Assembly: GCF_024172085.1 (NCBI RefSeq) | Contig: NZ_JAMZDZ010000001.1 | Location: 248,001-312,000 of the forward strand | Length of the DNA: 64,000 nucleotides | Direction: 5' to 3' | Source: Hamadaea flava | Lineage (GTDB): Bacteria > Actinomycetota > Actinomycetes > Mycobacteriales > Micromonosporaceae | Part shown: piece after piece, positions 1-7,449 of the stretch | How positions within the stretch are numbered: the first letter of the stretch is position 1 | Layout of the letters: the number at the start of each line of letters is the position of its first letter | The notes under the pieces: model-generated | Told to the model about the DNA's origin: nothing | The model's input: the letters and a program-made list of their open reading frames with translations, nothing else | The model's database searches: none | Position numbers and translations under genes: made by a program

Positions 1-270
1 GTCGGCGGGTACGCCGCCGACTCCCTCGGGGCGCGCCGCGCCGGCCGGATCGCGTACGCCGTCGCCGAGCGCACGGGAATGGTCAGCGCCCTCGTCGAGG
101 ACGCGGCGATCCGGGAGGCCCGGCAGCGGCTGTGGGACGAGTGGCGGATCGTCGCCGAACCCGGGGCGGCCGCGGCGTACGCCGGGCTGACCGCGTACCG
201 GCCCGAGCCGGGCGAACGGGTGGCCGTCATCGTGTGCGGGGCGAACACCGACCCGAGCGACCTGGTCTAG
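1..270 (+). CDS. Threonine/serine dehydratase-like PLP enzyme, C-terminal part
   Basis: The reading frame is open from the first base, so only the last 89 residues of a longer protein are present. The tail ends in a CGANTDPSDL motif, which is typical of the C-terminus of fold-type II PLP-dependent threonine/serine dehydratases that deaminate threonine or serine to a 2-oxoacid and ammonia. The PLP lysine and the glycine-rich phosphate loop lie outside the window. No ACT regulatory domain follows, which suggests a catabolic or single-domain form. The stop codon overlaps the stop of the oppositely oriented oxidoreductase by a few bases. The exact substrate cannot be told from this fragment. Confidence 0.75.
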   Translation, partial: VGGYAADSLGARRAGRIAYAVAERTGMVSALVEDAAIREARQRLWDEWRIVAEPGAAAAYAGLTAYRPEPGERVAVIVCGANTDPSDLV

Positions 271-1184
271 CCCTTTCGGCCTGCGCTGGGCACGATCAGG
301 GTTTTGCCGCGGAGCCGGCCGGCCTCGGCGTCGGCGTGCACCGCGGCGATCTCGGCGAGCGGCCGGACGTCGGCGATGTCGAGGGAGATCACCCCGGCGT
401 CGACGAGCCGGACGAGGTCGGCCAGCTGCGCCGGGTCTCGCCGCATCACGAACTGCTCACTGCGTACGCCGTCGGCCGCCACCTCGGTGGTGATGGAGAC
501 GATCACGCCGCCCGGCCGGACGAGCCCGGCGACCGCGGCTCCCGAGTCGGGGACCAGGTGCAGCAGCACGTCGATCGGTTCGGTCACGGCGTCGGCGACG
601 GGACCGGCGGTGTAGTCGACGACCTCGTGTGCGCCGAAGCGGCGTACCGCGTCGGCGCTGCGGGCGGAGGCGGTGGCGATCACGTGCCCACCAGCGTGCC
701 GGGCGAGCTGCACGACCGATCCGCCTACGCCGCCGCCCGCCCCGTTGACGAGGACTCGGTGCCCTGGCTGGATCCGGGCGCGGTCGATCGCCTGCCACGC
801 GGTCAGCCCGGCGATCGGCAGCGCTGCGGCGTCTCGCAGCGGGATCCGGTGCGGGGCGCGTACGAGTAGTTCGGCGGGCGCGACGGCGTACTCGGCGGCA
901 GCGCCGCCGTCGAGCTGACCGATGACCGGGTCGCCCGGCGTCAGCCCGCGTACGCCCGGGCCGATCGCCGTGATCGTGCCGGCGACGTCCCAGCCCAGCG
1001 TGTACGGCAGCGTGACCGGAAGGATCTCGGTGAGCCAGCCGGACCGGAGGCCGATCTCGGAGGGGTTGACGGAGGTGGCGGCGACCTCGAGGAGGACTTC
1101 GCCGGGTCCGGGGACCGGGCGGTCGACGTCGTCGAGGCGGATCACGGACGGGTCGCCGAAGGCGTGGATTCTCGCGGCTTGCAT
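267..1184 (-). CDS. Zinc-independent MDR-family NADP-dependent oxidoreductase
   Basis: This 305-residue protein is a medium-chain dehydrogenase/reductase of the quinone-oxidoreductase type. The N-terminal GroES-like part carries GPGEVLLEVAATSVNPSE, and the Rossmann fold is marked by GAGGGVGGSVVQLARHAG near residues 148-165. The structural-zinc cysteines of alcohol dehydrogenases are absent, so reduction of an enone or quinone with NADPH is the likely reaction. It is divergent from an AraC-type regulator, with an inverted repeat between them, which suggests that the regulator controls it. The ATG start lies 82 bp from the regulator start. The substrate is unknown. Confidence 0.88.
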   Translation of the reverse strand: MQAARIHAFGDPSVIRLDDVDRPVPGPGEVLLEVAATSVNPSEIGLRSGWLTEILPVTLPYTLGWDVAGTITAIGPGVRGLTPGDPVIGQLDGGAAAEYAVAPAELLVRAPHRIPLRDAAALPIAGLTAWQAIDRARIQPGHRVLVNGAGGGVGGSVVQLARHAGGHVIATASARSADAVRRFGAHEVVDYTAGPVADAVTEPIDVLLHLVPDSGAAVAGLVRPGGVIVSITTEVAADGVRSEQFVMRRDPAQLADLVRLVDAGVISLDIADVRPLAEIAAVHADAEAGRLRGKTLIVPSAGRKG

Positions 1185-1209
1185 GTCCTCGACGCTAGAT
1201 CGGCCTCCG

Positions 1210-1257
1210 CGAGACGATCTATGGGATGCAGTCCTGAAAACTTAAGCAATCGTCTCG
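1210..1257. promoter_or_regulatory. Inverted repeat in the divergent oxidoreductase/AraC promoter region
   Basis: A perfect 9-bp inverted repeat, CGAGACGAT at 1210-1218 and ATCGTCTCG at 1249-1257, brackets an AT-richer stretch between the two divergent genes. The two half-sites are about 39 bp apart centre to centre, close to four helical turns, which would suit a dimeric AraC-type regulator. The binding role is an inference from position and symmetry. Confidence 0.5.
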
Positions 1258-1266
1258 TGAGAGAGT

Positions 1267-2205
1267 GTGTCCGTGGACGTGCTCAGCGATGTGATCAGCG
1301 TGATGCGGACGGGCCGGCCCCGGTCGGCGCAGGTGACCTGGCACGCGCCGTGGGCGCAGCGGTTCGCCGGAGTGCCGGGCTCGGCCGGGTTCCAGATCAT
1401 CCTTGGCGGGCCGTGCACGCTGGTCGAGCCCGGGCCGGTGGCGCTGGCTCCCGGTGACGTCCTGCTCGTGCCGCACGGGCGTGGGCTCACTCTCGCCGAC
1501 AGCGCGTCGACGCCGGTGACCGTGCCGGAGTGCGAACCCACCGGGCCGCCCGGTCAGCGCGGCGCCGTCGCGGTGGTGGGCGAGCCGAGTGGACCGAGCG
1601 GCCCGGGCGGCCCGACGGTGACGTTGTGCGGGGCGTACGAGTTGGATCGGGCCCTGACGCATCCGTTCCTGTTGAGCCTGCCGGAGCTGATCCATCTGCC
1701 GGCGCACCTCGGCCGGCACCCCGAGCTGCGTACGGTGGTCGACCTGCTCGCGGCCGAGTTGGCCGCGCCCCGGCTCGGCGGCGACGCGGCGGTCCGGGCG
1801 CTGCTGGACACGTTGCTGCTGCTCATCCTGCGCAGCTGGGTCGACGACGCCGCGCCGGACACCCGGACCGGCTGGGCTGCCGCGTTGCGCGATCCCGCGA
1901 CGGTGGCCGCGCTCGACGCCGTCCATCGCGATCCGGCCCGGCCGTGGACGGTCGCCACGCTGGCCGCCGAGGCCGGGCTGTCCCGGGCGCCGTTCGCCCG
2001 CCGGTTCGCCGAACTGACCGGACGGCCGCCGCTGGCGTACCTGACGTGGTGGCGGATGACGCTGGCGGCCCGGCTGCTACGGCAGACCGACGCCCCGCTG
2101 CACGCGATCGCCCGCCGGGTCGGCTACGGCTCCGAGTACGCCTTCACCGCCGCCTTCAAACGCCAGTACGCGCTGCCGCCGGGCCGGTACCGCCGATCGG
2201 GTTAG
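1267..2205 (+). CDS. AraC-family transcriptional regulator with N-terminal cupin
   Basis: The 312-residue protein has a cupin-like sensor domain in its first two thirds (GPVALAPGDVLLVPHGRG is a typical cupin turn) and a C-terminal pair of AraC helix-turn-helix motifs. The second motif, AIARRVGYGSEYAFTAAFKR near residues 277-296, is the conserved AraC recognition segment. This is the AraC_binding_2/cupin_6 arrangement common beside actinobacterial oxidoreductases. The GTG start at 1267 and a second GTG at 1273 are both possible. Its position opposite the MDR oxidoreductase points to local control of that gene in response to a small molecule that is not identified. Confidence 0.9.
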   Translation: MSVDVLSDVISVMRTGRPRSAQVTWHAPWAQRFAGVPGSAGFQIILGGPCTLVEPGPVALAPGDVLLVPHGRGLTLADSASTPVTVPECEPTGPPGQRGAVAVVGEPSGPSGPGGPTVTLCGAYELDRALTHPFLLSLPELIHLPAHLGRHPELRTVVDLLAAELAAPRLGGDAAVRALLDTLLLLILRSWVDDAAPDTRTGWAAALRDPATVAALDAVHRDPARPWTVATLAAEAGLSRAPFARRFAELTGRPPLAYLTWWRMTLAARLLRQTDAPLHAIARRVGYGSEYAFTAAFKRQYALPPGRYRRSG

Positions 2206-3224
2206 CCGAAGATCCGGGCGCGGTCGAGGACGCAGACCGCTTCGGTGCGGTCCTCCACCGCGGCGTCGCGTTCGTAGCGGAATCCGGCTTTGAGCAGCGC
2301 CCGGATCGACTGCTCGTTGCCCGTGTCGGGGGAGGCGAGCACGCGCGCCGCGTCAGGGACCACGTCCCGGGCGTACGCCCAGATCGCCTGCGGGCCGACG
2401 CCGCGCCCGACGAGGGCGGGGTCGCCGATGAGGTAGTCGATCGCGACCGCGTCCGGTTCGCCCACGGCCTGCGCGTACGCCGGATAGTCGGCGGTCCGGT
2501 AGTGCTGGAAGATCCCGGCCGGGACGTCGTCGACGAGCAGCACCTGGACGCGTACCGGGCTGTTGCCCTCGACCCGGGGGCCGTACTTGCGCTCGATCGT
2601 GGCCAGGTCCTCGGGCCGGTGTCGCCACCAGTTCGCGACGTGGGGTTCGGCGAGCCAGCCGAGCAGGGCCGGGAAGTCCGCCCGGTCCAGCGGCCGGTAC
2701 GCCAGCCGCGGCAGCGGTACGCCGGACCCGCGCCGGAAGTTGTCGGCGACCGATTCGGGGGCGAGCCGGGCGAGCGCGGCATCCCGAGAAAGCCATTCGA
2801 AGCGGTCGTGCTCGGGGTCGATCATGACGACGGCGGCGGCCGGGTCGACCTCGGCGGCGAACACCGCCCAGCCACCGGACAGGTCGACCGGGCGCAGGTC
2901 CAGGTCTTGCAGCCCGGCTTCCTCGGCGAGTTCGCGGGCCGCACCGGTCAGCACCGGCTCGCCCGGATGCCGGGCGCCGGACGGCGACGTCCACGCCCAG
3001 TCGCCCTCGTAGTCGGGACCTTCGTGCGTCCGGTGCAGCAGCAGGAACTCCAGCCCGTCCGGCCCGGGGCGGCGGACCACCACGCCGGCGCCGCGCGGGT
3101 TGTCGGGCGCGATCGGCAGCCCGTCCCAGGTGGTTTCGAGTTCCGGGTCCGCCGTCGTTTCCGGGTCTGTCAGGACGTCCGTCGCGATTTCCGGGTCGGC
3201 TGTCGCTTCCGCCTTTTCGGTCAC
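2202..3224 (-). CDS. NUDIX hydrolase fused to a GNAT acetyltransferase
   Basis: The protein has two catalytic domains. Residues about 43-165 form a NUDIX hydrolase with a complete Nudix box (G83-x5-E89-x7-R97-E98-L-x-E-E-x-G-L105), so it should cleave a nucleoside-diphosphate-linked substrate with a divalent metal. Residues about 172-340 form a GNAT domain of the AAC(6')/IucB-like type, with the acetyl-CoA loop signature VGRGVGPQAIWAY. The first 30 residues are an acidic low-complexity stretch with repeated ADPE/TDPE units. The stop overlaps the end of the AraC gene tail to tail. The substrates of the two domains are unknown; aminoglycoside acetylation is possible but not shown. Confidence 0.87.
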   Translation of the reverse strand: MTEKAEATADPEIATDVLTDPETTADPELETTWDGLPIAPDNPRGAGVVVRRPGPDGLEFLLLHRTHEGPDYEGDWAWTSPSGARHPGEPVLTGAARELAEEAGLQDLDLRPVDLSGGWAVFAAEVDPAAAVVMIDPEHDRFEWLSRDAALARLAPESVADNFRRGSGVPLPRLAYRPLDRADFPALLGWLAEPHVANWWRHRPEDLATIERKYGPRVEGNSPVRVQVLLVDDVPAGIFQHYRTADYPAYAQAVGEPDAVAIDYLIGDPALVGRGVGPQAIWAYARDVVPDAARVLASPDTGNEQSIRALLKAGFRYERDAAVEDRTEAVCVLDRARIFG

Positions 3225-3282
3225 CCGACGACCCTACCGGTCGGTGCATCTGTGACGGGCTCCGCGCCGATACGATTCGATC

Positions 3283-4095
3283 ATGGGGATCGACCCGGGC
3301 CTGAGCGGTGTGCCGGAGACCGCGCTGTGGACGCTCTATCACCGCGTACGCGAGGCCCGGCGGCCGGACACCGTGCTGCCCGACCCGATGGCGGTGCATC
3401 TGATCGAGCAGTTCGACTATCCGTTCGAGGCCCGTTTCGGCGTGGGCTTCCCGGTGCAGCCGCAGATCATGGCGCTGCGGGCGCGGACCTTCGACGACGA
3501 GGTGCGCCGGTTCCTCGGCCTGCACCCGGGCGGGCAGGTCGTCGCGCTGGGCGAGGGACTGGAGACGACCTATTGGCGGGTCGGCGATCCGCAGGTCCGC
3601 TGGCTGAGCATCGACCTGCCGCCGATGGTGGAGCTGCGCCGCCGGCTGCTGCCGCAGGAGGACCGGCAGCGGCTGTGGGCCGGGTCGGCGCTGGACGAGG
3701 CGTGGCTGGACGAGGTGGACCCGGCGCAGGGCGTCCTCGTGACCGCTCAGGGTCTGATGATGTACCTCCGGCCCGAGGAGGCGGAAGGGCTGCTCGTCAC
3801 CGTCGCGGAGCGGTTCCCCGGCGGCCGGATGATCTTCGACGCGATCACTCCGGCGATCGATCAGCAGGTCGTCCGGCACGTACGCGGCCGCAGCGCGTTC
3901 GAGCCGCCGCCGTTGCACTGGCTCGTCGGCCCGGAGGACCTGCCCCGGCTGCGGGCGCTGTCGCCGGCCATCTCCGACGTACGCGAGGTGCAGCCGCGGG
4001 TCGGCCGGGGTCTGGCGGGCTGGCTGGCGCCCCGGTTGAAGCGGATTCCCGGCCTGAGCCGCCGCCGGCCGATGATCATCGTGGTTGACTTCTAG
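3283..4095 (+). CDS. Class I SAM-dependent methyltransferase, LCMT/PPM type
   Basis: The 270-residue protein matches the leucine carboxyl methyltransferase-like family (PPM1/LCMT/TcmP). The N-terminus carries the family pattern ETALWTLYHRVREA followed by a DPMA motif, and the SAM-binding strand reads VVALGEGLETTYWR in place of the common LGAGLDTRxYR. The segment LVTAQGLMMYLRPEEA is the usual post-motif of this group. Members methylate carboxyl or hydroxyl groups of small molecules, often in secondary metabolism. It starts 58 bp after the divergent NUDIX-GNAT gene and is a single gene. The acceptor is unknown. Confidence 0.85.
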   Translation: MGIDPGLSGVPETALWTLYHRVREARRPDTVLPDPMAVHLIEQFDYPFEARFGVGFPVQPQIMALRARTFDDEVRRFLGLHPGGQVVALGEGLETTYWRVGDPQVRWLSIDLPPMVELRRRLLPQEDRQRLWAGSALDEAWLDEVDPAQGVLVTAQGLMMYLRPEEAEGLLVTVAERFPGGRMIFDAITPAIDQQVVRHVRGRSAFEPPPLHWLVGPEDLPRLRALSPAISDVREVQPRVGRGLAGWLAPRLKRIPGLSRRRPMIIVVDF

Positions 4096-4126
4096 CAGCG
4101 CCTCCACCAGCGCCTGCCGATCGGGC

Positions 4127-4157
4127 TTGACCCTCACGTAACGGGAGGCGGCACCGT
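4127..4157 (+). promoter_or_regulatory. MerR-type promoter with 19-bp spacer and palindromic operator
   Basis: A TTGACC -35 box at 4127-4132 and a CACCGT -10-like box at 4152-4157 are separated by 19 bp, the overlong spacer typical of MerR-activated promoters. A near-perfect 17-bp palindrome, CCTCACGTAACGGGAGG at 4132-4148 with one mismatched pair, sits in the spacer. It lies directly upstream of the TipAL-like gene, so autoregulation by that protein is the natural reading. Confidence 0.72.
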
Positions 4158-4196
4158 GGCTGTAATCCCGGAACGACAGCCGGAAGGAGGGAAGCC

Positions 4197-4955
4197 ATGA
4201 GCCACACCGTGGGACAGGTCGCCGAGCTGGCCGGGGTCACCGTACGCACGCTGCACCACTACGACGAGATCGGGCTGCTGACGCCCGGCGGCCGCACGAG
4301 CGCCGGATACCGCCGCTACGACGCCGCCGACCTGGATCGGCTGCAGCAGATCCTGCTCTATCGGGAACTCGGGTTCTCCCTGGAGGAGATCGCCGTCATC
4401 CTCGACGACCCGGACGCGGACGCGCGCGAGCACCTGCGCCGCCAGCACCGGTTGCTGACCGGCCGGATCGCCCGGTTGCGGGAGATGGTGGCGGCGGTCG
4501 AATACGTATTGGAGGCACAGAAGGTGGGCATCGACCTCACGCCCGAGGAGAAGTTCGAGGTGTTCGGGGACTTCGACCCCGACCAGTACGCCGCCGAGGC
4601 CGAGCAGCGCTGGGGCGGCACCGACGCGTACGCCGAGTCGGCGCGCCGGACCCAGCGGTACACCAAGGAGGACTGGCTGCGCATCCAGCAGGAGACGGCG
4701 GATCTGCTCGAGCGCTGGATCGCCGCGTACGACGCGGGGGTGCCGGCCGACAGCGAGGCGGGCATGGCGCTGGCGGAGGAGCACCGGCAGCAGCTGTCGA
4801 AGTTCTTCTACGACTGCACGTTCGAGATCCACACCGGGCTGGCCGAGATGTACCTGGCGGACGAGCGGTTCACCCGCAACTACGATCAGCACCGGCCTGG
4901 CCTGGCCCAGTACGTGCACGACACCATCGTGGCGAACGCGATCACGCGCGCTTGA
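4197..4955 (+). CDS. tipA: MerR-family regulator of the TipAL type
   Basis: Residues 1-70 are a MerR winged helix-turn-helix domain (VGQVAELAGVTVRTLHHYDE and the TSAGYRRY wing). Residues about 75-110 form the dimerisation coiled coil. Residues about 115-252 match the TipAS drug-recognition domain, with the sequence RYTKEDWLRIQ and a C-terminal YDCTFEIHTGLAEMY segment. In Streptomyces TipAL binds thiopeptide antibiotics and activates its own promoter. The strong ribosome-binding site GGAAGGAGGG precedes the ATG by 5 bp. The cysteine in FFYDCTFEIH corresponds in position to the thiopeptide-reactive cysteine of TipAS, judged by eye. The gene stands alone, so the ligand and further targets are unknown. 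Confidence 0.9.
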   Translation: MSHTVGQVAELAGVTVRTLHHYDEIGLLTPGGRTSAGYRRYDAADLDRLQQILLYRELGFSLEEIAVILDDPDADAREHLRRQHRLLTGRIARLREMVAAVEYVLEAQKVGIDLTPEEKFEVFGDFDPDQYAAEAEQRWGGTDAYAESARRTQRYTKEDWLRIQQETADLLERWIAAYDAGVPADSEAGMALAEEHRQQLSKFFYDCTFEIHTGLAEMYLADERFTRNYDQHRPGLAQYVHDTIVANAITRA

Positions 4956-4997
4956 CGGCCCTCGGCGTGCGCCGGAGTTCACTCATCCAGCACATAT

Positions 4998-5026
4998 TGA
5001 GCAATTGATGTATTTATTGCTAGCGT
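4998..5026 (+). promoter_or_regulatory. P450 promoter overlapped by an inverted repeat
   Basis: TTGAGC at 4998-5003 and TAGCGT at 5021-5026 with a 17-bp spacer form a good sigma-70-type promoter in an unusually AT-rich stretch. A perfect inverted repeat, AGCAAT at 5000-5005 and ATTGCT at 5016-5021, overlaps both boxes, which is the placement expected of a repressor operator. The repressor is not encoded next to it in an obvious way. Confidence 0.65.
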
Positions 5027-5062
5027 GTTCGGAGTGCCGGCTGCACGCACGAGGGGGTCGTG

Positions 5063-6280
5063 ATGACCATCGCCGACCGTACGCCTGTCGAATTCCCGTT
5101 CACCGAGCCGCCGTCCCTCTACCACCCCGCACCGGAGCTGGGTGAACTGCGGGAGGAGTGCCCGGTCGCCCCGGTCGTCTTCCCGGACGGGGCGACCGCC
5201 TGGCTCGTCACCCGGCATACCGACGTCCGCCAGGTGCTCACCGATCCGCGGTTCTCCCGTGCGCACGCCGTCGCGGGCGAGGTCGAGATGGGACTCGGCC
5301 GGCTGGCCAGCGAGTCCATCCTCGGCCTGGATCCGCCGGAGCACACGCGACTGCGGCGGCTGGTGGCCGGCGCTTTCACCGCCCGCCGCGTCGAGCAGTT
5401 GCGGCCGCGGGTGACGGCGATCGTCGACGATCTGCTCCTCGCGTTGCGGAAGCAGCCGCAGCCGGCCGACCTCGTCGCGGGCTTCAGCCTGGCGCTGCCC
5501 GTCCGCGTCATCTGCGACCTGCTCGGCGTGCCGGAGTCCGACCAGCACCGGTTCCACGGCTGGTCCGACGCGGCGATGGGCGACCGCACCCGCGATCCGT
5601 GGATCATGATGGCCGCGTTCGCGAGCCTGCAGGGCTACCTGACCGAGCTCATCGCCGAGAAGCGGGCGCATCCGGCCGACGACCTGATGACGGCGCTCAT
5701 CGACGCCCGCGACAACGCCGACCGGCTGTCGGAGGCCGAACTGGTCAACCTCGGGGTGTCGCTGCTCATCGGCGGGCACGAGACCACCGCTAATCAGATC
5801 GTGATGATCCTGCTGACTCTGCGGGCGCATCCGGAGCAGTGGGCGGCGCTGCGGGCCGACCCGTCGCGGGTGCCCGCCGCGATCGAGGAGCTGATGCGGT
5901 TCACCCAGCTCGGCGGGGGTGCGGGTGGCATCGCGCGGGTCACCACCGAGCCGGTCGAGCTGTCCGGCGTCACCATCCCGGCCGGGCAGGCGGTGCTGCC
6001 CGCGCTCGCCTCGGCCAACCGCGATCCGCGTGCCTTCGTCGATCCGGACACCCTCGACCTGCACCGCGGCGACTCGCACGGGCACCTCGGGTTCGGCGCC
6101 GGCGTACATCATTGCCTGGGCGCGCAGCTGGCCCGGATGGAGCTGCAGGAGGCGCTCGCGGGCATCCTGCGCACCCTGCCCGGGTTCGCGATCGACCTCG
6201 ACGACGCCGACATCGCGTTCAAGCCGACGATGATCCTGCGTTCGGTCGCGTCGCTGCCCGTGCGCTGGGACGAATCCTGA
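5063..6280 (+). CDS. Cytochrome P450
   Basis: The protein has the bacterial class I P450 layout of about 405 residues. The I-helix oxygen-activation motif GGHETT is at about 237-242, the K-helix E-x-x-R lies in EELMR, and the heme-binding loop FGAGVHHCLGAQLARME places the axial cysteine at about residue 351. These proteins oxidise small hydrophobic molecules using electrons from a ferredoxin. A GTG codon directly before the ATG could also serve, but GAGGGGG is spaced best for the ATG at 5063. It is the first gene of an operon whose next gene, one base later, is a ferredoxin. The substrate is unknown; sequence style resembles CYP105/CYP107-like hydroxylases. Confidence 0.95.
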   Translation: MTIADRTPVEFPFTEPPSLYHPAPELGELREECPVAPVVFPDGATAWLVTRHTDVRQVLTDPRFSRAHAVAGEVEMGLGRLASESILGLDPPEHTRLRRLVAGAFTARRVEQLRPRVTAIVDDLLLALRKQPQPADLVAGFSLALPVRVICDLLGVPESDQHRFHGWSDAAMGDRTRDPWIMMAAFASLQGYLTELIAEKRAHPADDLMTALIDARDNADRLSEAELVNLGVSLLIGGHETTANQIVMILLTLRAHPEQWAALRADPSRVPAAIEELMRFTQLGGGAGGIARVTTEPVELSGVTIPAGQAVLPALASANRDPRAFVDPDTLDLHRGDSHGHLGFGAGVHHCLGAQLARMELQEALAGILRTLPGFAIDLDDADIAFKPTMILRSVASLPVRWDES

Positions 6281-6281
6281 C

Positions 6282-6518
6282 ATGGCCCCGGCCCCGCGGT
6301 GGACCGTCACAGTGGACCGGTCGCGATGCGTCGGCTCGGCCATGTGCGTCGGCGTCGCCAGCGACCGGTTCGCTCTCGACGGCGACGCCCGCTCGGCCCC
6401 GCTCGCGTCGCCCGTCGAGGCGGACGAGCGGGTCCGGGACGCGGCGGCGAACTGCCCCATGGAGGCCATCGAGCTGCGCGACGCGACGACGGGCGAGCTG
6501 ATCGACCCCTACGCCTGA
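6282..6518 (+). CDS. Small [3Fe-4S]-type ferredoxin, P450 partner
   Basis: This 78-residue protein has cysteines at 16, 22 and 58 in the arrangement C-x5-C...C-P, which is the three-cysteine pattern of actinobacterial single-cluster ferredoxins that feed P450s. The central residue of the usual CxxCxxC set is replaced, favouring a [3Fe-4S] cluster. It starts one base after the P450 stop, so translational coupling is likely. The electron source should be a ferredoxin reductase; the nearest candidate in the window is the FAD-dependent reductase at 31447-32694, which is only a suggestion. Confidence 0.93.
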   Translation: MAPAPRWTVTVDRSRCVGSAMCVGVASDRFALDGDARSAPLASPVEADERVRDAAANCPMEAIELRDATTGELIDPYA

Positions 6519-6543
6519 CCCGTCCTCGGGTAGCCTGCGGCGA

Positions 6544-7419
6544 GTGATCGACACCTACTCCCTGCCGTCCGGCCCGCCCGACATCATGCCCGAGGGCATC
6601 GCGAGCCACGGGGACGTCTTCTACGTGTCCAGCGCCCGACACGGCACGATCTTCCGGGGCCACCTCGGCGAAGCCACGCTGGAGGTCTGGCAACCGGCCG
6701 GCGCCGACGGGCGTACCCAGGCACTCGGGCTCACCGTCGACCCGCTCGGGCGGCTGCTGGTGTGCGGCTGGGAGACCGGCCACCTGTTCGCGTACGACAC
6801 GGCCACGGGCGAGCTGTCCGCGCGGGTCACGGTCGACGCCGAGGTCACCGGCCTCAACGACATCTGCGTCCAGGACGGGTACGCCTATGTGACCGATTCG
6901 AAGCGGCCGGTGATCTGGCGGCTGGCCGTCGGCGGCGAGGTGGGACCGGCCGAGGAGTTCATCGACCTCGGCGCGTTCGGCGCGCCCGATCCGGCGGACT
7001 GCTTCCTCAACGGCATCGTGCCCGGCCCGGCGCCCGGCACCCTGATCGTCTGCGATCAGGCGGAGGAGGTGCTGTGGCGAGTGGACACCGTCACGGCCAC
7101 CGCCGAACGGGTGGATCTCGGGGGAGTCCACGTCGCCGGGGACGGCCTGGTCTGGGTCGGCGACGTCCTGTACGCCTGCGACAACTCCGAGGAGGACAGC
7201 CGCATCCGCATGTGGCTGACCGCGCTGACGTTGTCCGCCGACGGGCGTACGGCGAAGGTCGTCGAGCGCTGGGAGCGGCCGGTGGCGGACACTCCGACCA
7301 CGGCCGCGTACCTGGACGGGCGGCTGTTCCTGGTGAACTCGCAGATGTTCGCCGAGCGTAGCGGCTATCCAGTCCGTCACCCGTTCACGGTCAGCGCGCT
7401 GACCCCACCGCACATCTAA
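6544..7419 (+). CDS. SMP-30/gluconolactonase/LRE-like beta-propeller protein
   Basis: The 291-residue protein fits the six-bladed SMP-30/gluconolactonase family. The metal-binding residues of the family can be matched by position: E17 in MPEGIA, N105 in LND, N156 in FLNG and D200 in AGDG. Members hydrolyse lactones or related esters with a divalent metal. It begins with GTG 26 bp after the ferredoxin stop and is followed 31 bp later by an alpha/beta hydrolase, so it is probably part of the P450 operon and may process the oxidised product. Its natural substrate cannot be told. Confidence 0.85.
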   Translation: MIDTYSLPSGPPDIMPEGIASHGDVFYVSSARHGTIFRGHLGEATLEVWQPAGADGRTQALGLTVDPLGRLLVCGWETGHLFAYDTATGELSARVTVDAEVTGLNDICVQDGYAYVTDSKRPVIWRLAVGGEVGPAEEFIDLGAFGAPDPADCFLNGIVPGPAPGTLIVCDQAEEVLWRVDTVTATAERVDLGGVHVAGDGLVWVGDVLYACDNSEEDSRIRMWLTALTLSADGRTAKVVERWERPVADTPTTAAYLDGRLFLVNSQMFAERSGYPVRHPFTVSALTPPHI

Positions 7420-7420
7420 T

Positions 7421-7430
7421 GTCCTAGGAC
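7421..7430. repeat. GTCCTAGGAC palindrome, first copy
   Basis: A perfect 10-bp palindrome follows the SMP-30 stop codon and precedes the hydrolase start by 19 bp. The same word with similar right flank (GCCTTAC here) recurs at 8322-8331. It may be a small regulator site or part of a promoter. Confidence 0.45.
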
Positions 7431-7449
7431 GCCTTACAGGGAGTGGCGT

